A stretch of 64,000 nt of DNA, from contig JAINUG010000085.1 in the NCBI GenBank assembly GCA_029706075.1, positions 2,877,392-2,941,391 on the forward strand, read 5' to 3'. Below are positions 55,715-64,000 of this stretch, in pieces. The stretch's first letter is position 1. Each line of letters starts with the position of its first letter. The translations under genes were made by a program, and so were the position numbers. The stretch comes from Aldrovandia affinis. Its lineage: Eukaryota > Chordata > Actinopteri > Notacanthiformes > Halosauridae. The notes under the pieces were generated by a model. The model made no database searches, was not told the origin of the DNA, and saw nothing but the letters and a program-made list of their open reading frames with translations.

Positions 55715-58700
55715 TGTCTGAACACTTCTACAGCTGAGCTTCCTCTTCTGTATACGCAAATCCGCCTGCCTTCAAACGCGTCTGTTGAGGTGCACTTGTG
55801 GTTCTTGTAATCATGGAAATGTACACATAGAGTAAGTCTCTTAGAACAGCATATACTGCATATATACATAAAGAACTGCATTGCTCTCTCCCTCTCTCTA
55901 TGGATACATGTGTGAGCGTGTGGTGCTAATATAAACAGGCTGAAATCTCAAGTGAAGGGAAAGTGAAGCTTTATTTTGAGTGTTTAAAAGAGAAATATGT
56001 ATACACTGTGGCTTTCTGGTATCCTGTAGTGCACCTAATTATGTCTTGTGACTCATCCGACGCAGCTTGTAGAAGGGGCTCTTATGCAAAAATGTTTTTG
56101 ACGGCTCGTAATAAGTGGTGTACTGTGGCAAATCTGTTTCAGTCCTCAAAGAGGAAAGTTCTGTTCTGGAGGCAGGATGTCTGTACCCACTTGAAATGGT
56201 GTTTTCATTTGAAGTGTACTGTTTTCCCAGTTTATTTCGTTCGGTGGTTCAGAAATAATGGGGAGCATTTTCCTCAAAAATGCACTTATTAAAAGTTCAC
56301 AAGGACAAACTGATTGGGGCTTTGAAAACAATTTCAAAGGTTAAACGGTATCAACTGGAAGCTGTTCACGTTGTTCTTATAGCAATTACATGCCTAACAA
56401 CTTCCTGACAAACCATTGCACTCAATATTTTAACATGCTGGGATAGTAATTATTATTTCTTAATTCTTTAATTCTTTAAAAATGTAAAATAGTAGAAAGA
56501 GGCTGAGGTCCTGTAGTAGCTAAGTGTAGCATAAAGGGCATTGTATTGATATACGGGCGATGGCTGATTCACGCGCTTACACTCATAACTCAGAAATGTA
56601 TGAGCTGTAGAGGTATATTCATTTCCTTTCATATGTATATATTGATTTGTTTTTGGGACTTCAGCGTAACCAATCGACGATGGGGGGCACACTTGCGTGT
56701 CTAATCACTTCCCACTGCAGCATAAGATGCCGTGAACCGTTCGTGCTCAAATACGGTTTAGAAATTAATGTATTCGCACTTTGCAGTGATGCACTGACAC
56801 TGTGTTCCACGCGGCTTTGCAGGAACCACAGGAAGAAAACCAGCATCGTGAGACATCTGTCTAAGGCCTGAGCCCCGGGGCACCGTGGTAAAAAGACCTG
56901 TTAAATCACAGCAATGGACTGCTTTCCCGGTAGCCAGAATGATAATGACCTCCTCTGCTGATAAGCCTCAATTACCTGAGGACATTTTTTTGTTTGCAGT
57001 CAGCAGTTAAGAAAACCTCAGATCCAGAGAATGGGAGCAGGGATGGGAAGCGCACATTCTCTCCTGGCCGGTGTCACTCCCGACACGCCTGGTGATTGAT
57101 GTCATCTCCGTGTTCCCGGTCTCACATCAGTGGCTGGGCATGGAGGAATAGGCCTCGGCTTGTGTCACCCCAAGCCTGCTTTTACAGTGCTGATTTAGTG
57201 CGGTTTGAGCTGGGTCATCAGTAGTCAAGAACAGGCACGTTTTTTTAACACCTTCAACTGGTGGGGCTTTCGCACTTTGGTTCCAAAATGTATTTTTCCC
57301 GATTGCTCAATATTGTATCACCGTGCACATTAAGACACAAGTAAGTTTGAGTTTCTCTGAAAGCATTTGAAAGGTGAATTTTCATTGTTTGACAATGAAG
57401 ATACAGTCACAGATGGTTGACATGATTGGTAGATATCTGTATGCTGTATTGATCTATTAGATATACTGTAGCTAGACCCAGTTTTTGTCTCTTTTTGGCA
57501 TGTTTGTGGTTCAGCAACGTGACCACACAGATGTTGCTGAATTCATACATATACACTGACTGCTTCCTGATTTATAGTATTTTGTATTACACCTAGCGGT
57601 AGTTCATTTATTTACTTTTTTTCAACCATGTGATCATATATCTTGTCTGATGGTAGAAGAATGTTTGGACTAAGTTTATTTCTAAAAGCACTCAAGCCAA
57701 AATAAATAATGTATTTGTAACACTCAGTATGACTTTGGCTCATCATTTTACATTTTTTGTTTAAAAATAACATATTAACAAACCTCAGAATGAATTACTT
57801 GAGAGACTCTGTTTCCCATGGGGGAAATCCCCTCACTTTATTCAAATTTTACTGTTAGAGTAGCCAATGGGCCTCAACTGTAGTACACACTGTATGCCAC
57901 TGTTATAACTGAGTGCAAGGGTCAAGCTAAAAATTAGAGCCCAGTCTAACAAAACGTTTCCTGTGGAAATTAACCCTTCGTTTATGCTTTGAGACAAAGA
58001 CCAATCAGTATCTCATTTTCATTTAAAAGGAAAAGTGACAAAATTGCCTCTAGGACTGCATTTTCTCCAACATGCCTAATCTGCTGGTAATTGTGTGTGT
58101 CACTCATCAATTATGCCATGTTATGATGAAGTGAATGCTTCAATTAATCCTGTAAATATTGATTCAATGCAAGCTTGATAAAAAATGAGGCAGACAATGT
58201 CATGTGACACAGAAGATTTCACGTGGGCAGTATTGACTGATGCGCCTCATTGACTCCAATTACAAATCCCTTAAGGCAACATTAGAAAGCTCTTCAATCA
58301 TTTTTTTCTCAAGCAACACCAAAAATCTTTTACTTTATATTGCTGTGATGTCTAAAATACCTCATTGGACTAATTCATCAGCTTCCCTTTTCACATCGAA
58401 GGCCATTAGTGCCCATAAACTAAACGGAAACCAGACTTTCGCCATTTGCATTATCATTAGATTAACGTTGCTAATGGTGGCATACTTCACACATGTTTTT
58501 TACTGCTGCTGTATCTTTGCCAGCCAACATAGTTAAGAGGTGACACCCAATGAATTGTGGCCCAGTAGTTTAATCATTTCTGATGGTTGGTTATATGGGG
58601 AAAACAATCTCATTCACTGATCATCATTAGGCACACATTGTGCAAAATCGATCACGCCGCAGTCATGAATTTGGGCCCGTCTTACGGCGCGGCGATATTA

Positions 58701-59115
58701 AAACTCATTTGTGTGGATCATTAGAAAACTTTAGACACAGCTGTTGTAATGTATTATTTTGAACATCTCTATTGCAGCTCTGGTGTTGATTAGATTTTTT
58801 GTTGTTGGTAATATGCATCAGACTGATATACAAGCTAAGTGGACGTGCAATGGAAAAATGTGTTCATCTGTCAAAGCTGCACGAAGCACATTTAGATTTG
58901 AATCTCTGTGTCGCCGCGGCGCTCGATGTCTCTGCGAGATGCGCGTTTGCAATGCGCGCACGCTAAAGTAAATAGTCGTCTTTTCGAAGGCGGCGAGGGC
59001 GAAGGCTGTGGGATTTAAAGGGCGGTGTCTAGTGTGCGCTGTGACACAGACGGATTGACTCTGTCCCTCACGTGCGATGCCCGGGTTGAGGAGTGGATTT
59101 TGAGAAGTGCCACCC
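55715..59115. other. Gene-free stretch with candidate conserved blocks
   Basis: Non-repetitive. The parts near 56880-57220 and 58600-59060 stand out: the latter has CATTCACTGATCATCATTAGG, a CpG-rich patch (58655-58705, 58905-58990) and ATTAAAACTCATTTGTGTGG, typical of regulatory DNA. Frames of 60-109 codons show no domain. Confidence 0.45.
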
Positions 59116-59119
59116 TGTC

Positions 59120-59131
59120 AGAGATGTAGGT
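59120..59131. repeat. Target site duplication of SINE copy B, left
   Basis: AGAGATGTAGGT, repeated at 59488-59499. The first two or three bases could belong to the (GAA)n tail on the right side. Confidence 0.8.
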
Positions 59132-59487
59132 GGGGGCTGGCACGGTGGTGCAGTGGGTAGCGCTGTCGCCTCACAGCAAGAAGGTCTCGGGTTCGAATCC
59201 AGGCCGGGGGCCTTTCTGTGTGGAGTTTGCATGTTCTCCCCGTGTCAGCGTGGGTTTCCTCCGGGTACTCCGGTTTCCTCCCACAGTCCAAAGACATGCA
59301 CGGTAGGCTAATTGGAGAGTCTAAATTGCCCGTAGGTATGAGTGTGTGTGTGAGTGGGGAGAAGACGACAGCCTTCATGCGGGCCTCCCCTGCAAGTAAC
59401 GAGAAAGCTCGTGAAAAATAATGTCATCACCAAATCGCCAAGCTGGCAGACCAAGGTCCGTCAGTGATGGCGATACACGAAAGAAGA
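59132..59487 (+). mobile_element. tRNA-derived SINE, copy B, with alternative 3' tail
   Basis: The first ~225 bases (CACGGTGGTGCAGTGGGTAG, B box GGTTCGAATCC, GTTTGCATGTTCTCCCCGTG, CTAAATTGCCCGTAGGTATG) match the SINE at 7047-7408. After about 59356 the two diverge completely: here the rest is GAGAAAGCTCGTGAAAAATA, GTCAGTGATGGCGATACACG and a (GAA)n-like end. The 12-bp duplication encloses the whole 356 bp, so the new tail came in with the SINE rather than by a later insertion. Short frames over it are shadows. Confidence 0.8.
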
Positions 59488-59499
59488 AGAGATGTAGGT
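59488..59499. repeat. Target site duplication of SINE copy B, right
   Basis: AGAGATGTAGGT, identical to 59120-59131. Confidence 0.8.
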
Positions 59500-61125
59500 T
59501 ATTAAAAGCGGTGGGTGTTAAAGGGTGTTGCGGCCGACAGACGCCGTGACCTCCCTGCCTCATCGATCACGGGGGGGGGTTAAAGAGAGAGCTGCATTGT
59601 TGCGAGTGAAACGGGCTCAACCACTGATTCGGTAACATTGTTCTTTACCGGTCCGGTGCTAAATACCATCTGATATTATTGAATTAGTGGGATTAATGAT
59701 GCCCCCGTTGTTATTTACAGCAATAAGCCAAAAGCCAATTTTCTGAACAAATGGCCTAGGCAAAGGTTACCTGCCTGTAACTCCTGAGAAATTAAGATTA
59801 ACGGGTAGAAGGGCCTGAGCAACACGGAAACGCAGATAGAGAATTAATGCCATCATTATATCCGGAGCATGAGTTCACATTAGGGAGGGGAAGGGAAGTG
59901 GATAGGGCAGGAGGCATGAGGCCTGAAGACTGACCCCAGAATGATTAATGTCTGTCCAGGGTTTGGCACATTCCCAAGTCAAGCCACATAGGGCTGTAAT
60001 GGAGTGGCCGAGAAGTCGAAGGTTGACGTAGATTAAAGGCCAGGGCACGGGTGATCAGCACACCTTGGCCCAGAGGTCAGAGACACAAGGCTGCCCTGTG
60101 TGTCCTACCAACAACTGACATGTTTGTCTCTCTGTTGTCTCTCGTCAGTGCCAGGAGGAGGACGCTGGCTCTTCTCGTTAACTTCTTGAGGTGACATTAC
60201 CGGATACATTCTAGGACAGGGGACTGGATGTGTGGTTGGTGCCTATGGACAGAGGGTCTCTGTGTCTGCCTCAGGGGTAGCTTTTGAACTGTGGGAGAAC
60301 ACGAGCGCTGTCAAAAACTGTGTTTTAAAATGAAATGTACCCATTGTACCCAAAACAATTGTTTTACAAAAGTAAATTTTTGTGTTTAATGTGGAAATGC
60401 GTTTGTAACGGAAGACAGGAAAGTTTAATTACACAGCCGGCCACGGGAACAAATTACAAATTCAAAGGACACAAGGTGGTAGCTGTCATGTATACAGTTA
60501 ACAATGTACATTTACATTAATTTACACTGAGGGGGGCGAGACACAGGGCCCTGCCTGATTGGGCCAGACTCTGTTGTTACAAGACATCTCCTGGCTCAGC
60601 CAGACATCGGGGCGTCGTCCATATAGTCTCTAATATGCAAACACAGTCCTCGTCTGTGGTTTGTGTCATTGCTATATGTCATTAAATATGTAATTGTTAT
60701 GGCTGACCCGTCCACCCTTGTATATACACAATTTTGTAAACTCTCTTGCATCGCCCTTGTGAGATAAACCCACACATTTATGAGCTAGTATCACTATGGA
60801 GTTAATAGTGCTGTGTGCTATAAATACATCTGTTTTTTAATGTCTATTCCCTGTCACTAGGCAAAAATCCGCTGGAACATTTCAGATATTTATATATCGG
60901 TTAAATATTTCTGAAGGATTCTATGCCATTGTATGAGGTATGCTTTGGGAATTCTAATTGGAATTTGCTTAGTCCTTCGTGTTCAAAACTTAATTTTAAA
61001 ATTAATGTGCGACTATGTGAAGAAAAAAAAAGTGAATTTGAAAAAGTGCTATGGCATTGCACAAAGACACGGGTGTCCTCACACTCCGTGTAGAACGTTG
61101 CCACAGGTGATGGCGGTGTCACTAG
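59500..61125. other. Gene-free stretch
   Basis: A G run at 59570-59578. The part 59640-59880 (TGAATTAGTGGGATTAATGA, GAAATTAAGATTAACGGGTA) is motif-rich and may be conserved. No exon is supported. Confidence 0.5.
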
Positions 61126-62420
61126 GTCTGCTGTGCTTCTGAGAGCTCCGCGGGAGGGCTCATTAATGGGGAGAATATCCATCCAGGTGGCTGAGCCGTC
61201 TCTTCCCTCTGTCAGACGGAGCACTCTGCTGGAGCCCTTGTAGCTGGTTCACCCCTGGACACAGGGGCCCCCCTGTAGTGGTAATGTCTGTACAATGGCA
61301 CCGCTGTAGCCGGGAGACCTGTCGCCAGGTCCGCTATTAACAGGCTTCTTGGGTAACTCATTTGCAAAGGATGAATGTCAACAGCGCTGTCGGACATCGC
61401 CAGGGTCCCCTCCGGGAATGCAAATGTCCGCTCGCCTCTCTCCCGCATCCCCTTATCTCCATCCCTTGCCCTTTTTTATTTAAAACAACATCCGTGACAT
61501 GGCTGATAACCAGCGGTCCCAAAGGAGAGCGACATCACCGGGGTCCTGACGTCCCCCTGTTCCCACCCTCCCACCCCACCCGGCCCTGCCTGGCATCCCG
61601 CCCCCGTGGCACAATGCGCTACCCATCTCGCCAGAGGAGGAGCCCTCGACCTTTGCTTAACTAATGGCCCCTTCATCACTCTCCGCGCCGAGAGCGGGGC
61701 CCCTCTTTACTGCTCTTTATTTTAAATTAAACCGGCGGCAGCGTCCATCCATCATCGCCGCCGGTGACCTTTACCAGTCCAGATAACTTGCCGAGGAACG
61801 CCGGCCGGGCGGAATTAAAGGAGCAGGCCTCGGCCCGGCGGAGCCACCCAGGCTGGAGTCGCTCCCCGGGACAGAGGGCCACAGAGTTCAGAGCTCCGTA
61901 ATGTAGCTCTCCACTGTATTAGTCACAATCTGTAGCACTGCCAGCCAGATTCAAACTGATGGCCTGACTCTCTTTGTGAAAACAAAATAGCTAGCTAAGG
62001 TTCTGAGTCCATCTCTGCACTGTGTAAATCACCATTAGACGCACGGCCCACTGCAGACGTACTCTGGCTCTATCCATCCCCGCGTAAGGTCAGGCTCAGT
62101 GAGAGCAGCCGACATTTGAATTGAACACGTTGGATGAGACATTAGTCAGGAAAACAAACTGAGGCCAAATCAGATAATGCAAACATAAATGTGGCTGGTA
62201 TTTTCATTGGTGCATTGTGGTTTCGCTCACACAGCAGCCCGTGAAACAATCAGGACTCTATTTTTTTTTTTTTGCTTCAGAAGTTCTGTGAGAGTATGAC
62301 TCAGTGCCCCTGAGCTAAACTAGCGCAGTTTGCCGCAGGTGCTTATCCACGTAGCGTAGCGCGCCCGCTCGACCTGGAGCTGGATAAGCAGGCGAAGGCG
62401 GAAGAGGCAAAGTAGAAAAA
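61126..62420. other. GC-rich candidate regulatory region
   Basis: The most GC- and CpG-rich long stretch in the window, especially 61500-61870, with no repeats and interspersed octamer-like words (CATTTGCAAAGG, GGAATGCAAATG at 61405-61430) and TAATTAAAC-type sites. It is not a perfect CpG island, and the frames of 67-107 codons on both strands have no recognisable domain. It could hold an enhancer cluster or an unrecognised non-coding first exon. Confidence 0.4.
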
Positions 62421-62597
62421 GGCAGCCGGCGCAATCACACGCAAGGGTGGAATGCTCTCGACTAGGAGGGGCCGATGCCAGGGGTGGCCTGGCTGGGAAA
62501 ACAGAGGGAGAATATCAATATTGAGTTTTTCACTGGAGCTTGAAGACCTGGTTCCTGCACATTAAAGGCCAGGAGGGTTGACATGGGGGAGGGGTGG

Positions 62598-62624
62598 GGG
62601 TGTGTGTGTGTGTGTGTGGGGGGG
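62598..62624. repeat. (GT)n microsatellite next to G-rich tract
   Basis: A GT run of about 24 bases bordered on both sides by G runs. Confidence 0.85.
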
Positions 62625-63931
62625 TGATCTCTGTGCTGCCAAAGCAGAGAGACCAAGGGACATCAAAGACTTACAACCAGCCTGTTATTACTGGGGTGCG
62701 ATTTGATGCGAGGGTTTCTGGTAAAAATGTCACACGAGTGTGAGTTTTCTCCTTTTTTCTTCGCCGTGCCGCCACGATGAAACAAGAGGGCTAAAGAAGG
62801 CAGAGCAGAGTTCCTCTTTGAGGTTTTGCCCCCCAGTTGATTATATCACCCCCTCAGGCTTCCCACGTGTGATTAAAAGGTTATATACCACTGATTGTGC
62901 CATGTTAATGCCCCTCATTAATCACCAACTCTCCAGCTTTATCTTGCCCATAAATATCGGGCCTGTAGTTCTCTCTTCGACTCAAGCTGGTGGCCTAGTT
63001 CTCTGGCGAAGATCAAATTACCATGAATCTGACGTTTTTACAGCACGTTGATGTAACATGTAAGGCAGTCCTATGCTTTTTTGACCAAGGACCTTTTCCT
63101 GGACATTCACGGCTCTCTGGCTCTTTTGTGTTACGCTGTCGGTCGTGCGTTCGAGTCTAATTTGCTTACACGTGCCGTGCAGCACATCTTCCCGGAAAGG
63201 AACGCTGCGTCGTATTTTCACGTTTTATATTGAGAAATGAATTTCTGGAGAAAAAAATAATAATAATTCAGACGGCGAAATTCTTGCATTGTTCTTTTTT
63301 GCGCATTTTCTAAAAGGCTTGATCGTCTGAAAAACATTTTGAGCAAAGTGCTTCTGTATGATATCTTTTATGCAAATGGAATGTAAAACGAAGTGAGGAA
63401 ATGATATTCCAAGCGGAGTATAATGGGGGAGTAGCTGAAGTGGTACGCGTATCAGAGTAATTACTGATCTAATGGTTCCAGAGAGCTGGATTTAAAGTAC
63501 ATTATTCCACAGAAAAAAACATTCCTGGAACCGGGATCGGTATTACACAAATAATGTGCTGAATGACACGGAGCCATCGGTAATCTACTTATCTCCATCA
63601 TCAGCTGTCAGCTGTGCGTTGGCCGCGCTGTCACCCTCAACAGTACGGCGATAATTGGGCCGGAAGACTCTTTTCATACAGCTACTCTTGGCTGTGTTTG
63701 CGACGTGAAATCATTGCCGCTGTCCTGCACCACTTGCATGTTAATTAATAATTGCCTCTGAGAATGATTTCTGTTTTTGTGTTCGAGAAACAGAGAGCTA
63801 AAGATGATGCCTATGTTTGACTGCCAGTCTGTCAGTACTTTCTGTGTGCTTGTGTCCGCGCATGAGTGTCGGTGTGTGACTGTGTGCATTAAAGAGAGAT
63901 GGAGAGAGAGTGCATACATGTAATCTTGCAC

Positions 63932-63973
<42 letters not shown>

Positions 63974-63975
63974 GT
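63932..63975. repeat. (TCTG)n microsatellite, about 10 units
   Basis: A pure TCTG/GTCT repeat that grades into a GT run at the window end. Confidence 0.9.
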
Positions 63976-64000
63976 GTGCGTGTGTGATTGTTGGTCCGTC

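Larger units (their letters stand above)
62421..64000. other. Gene-free stretch to window end
   Basis: Contains a GT tract at about 62598-62624 and the TCTG repeat at the end. The parts 62690-63050 and 63400-63760 look motif-rich (GAGTAATTACTGATCTAATGG). No exon is supported. Confidence 0.5.

Noticed and set aside
63932-63975. CRISPR-like or direct-repeat array
   Set aside because: It is a pure tetranucleotide microsatellite with no spacers, in a vertebrate context.

Overview
This window looks like ray-finned fish (teleost) nuclear DNA. It carries several transposon and SINE families that I know, from memory, to be common in teleosts: three Tc1/mariner families, a ZBED-type hAT element, hAT MITEs, an L1-type LINE, tRNA-headed SINEs and the short LINE2-type tail that ends many fish SINEs. 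It is also rich in long GT, CT, AAT, TTTTA and TCTG microsatellites. I cannot name the species or the locus.

I find no host protein-coding gene or exon, rRNA or tRNA gene in the 64 kb. Every recognisable protein-like stretch belongs to a mobile element and all are incomplete. The remaining open reading frames are short, have no family resemblance, or are read-throughs of simple repeats. The window is best described as a gene desert or a very large intron. Between the repeats lie long non-repetitive blocks with dense TAAT, ATTTGCAT and similar short motifs, at about 8.7-9.5, 15-17.4, 22.9-23.3, 26-26.4, 47.8-48.0, 58.6-59.0 and 61.1-62.4 kb. These look like conserved non-coding elements, as expected next to a developmental regulator, but only an alignment could confirm it.

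Layout. 1-7.4 kb: a tRNA-headed SINE, a Harbinger-like element with a decayed Myb/SANT gene (3-bp or 5-bp target repeats), a hAT element with an 8-bp target duplication and a transposase fragment, and a full-length SINE with a 12-bp duplication. 7.4-29 kb: mostly unique DNA with microsatellites, two facing SINEs at 21-22 kb, a fold-back element at 23.5 kb and a 48-bp tandem duplication at 25.3 kb. 29-34 kb: a solo LTR, a (CATT)-tailed repeat, and an L1-type LINE on the minus strand split by a Tc1 element. 34-50 kb: unique DNA, a (CT)41 tract, two hAT MITEs with 8-bp duplications (one holding a LINE/SINE tail), a minus-strand Tc1 remnant and a broken coiled-coil ORF1/Gag-like remnant. 50-64 kb: two more tRNA-headed SINEs, a pile-up of three Tc1 families (one with an intact catalytic triad but no N-terminus), a (TTTTA)n tract, and a second copy of the 7-kb SINE head joined to a different 3' tail.

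No new cellular system is visible. The most notable observations are the shared SINE head with two different tails, the nested transposon structures with readable target duplications, the unassigned coiled-coil remnant near 45.7-46.1 kb, and the candidate enhancer blocks.
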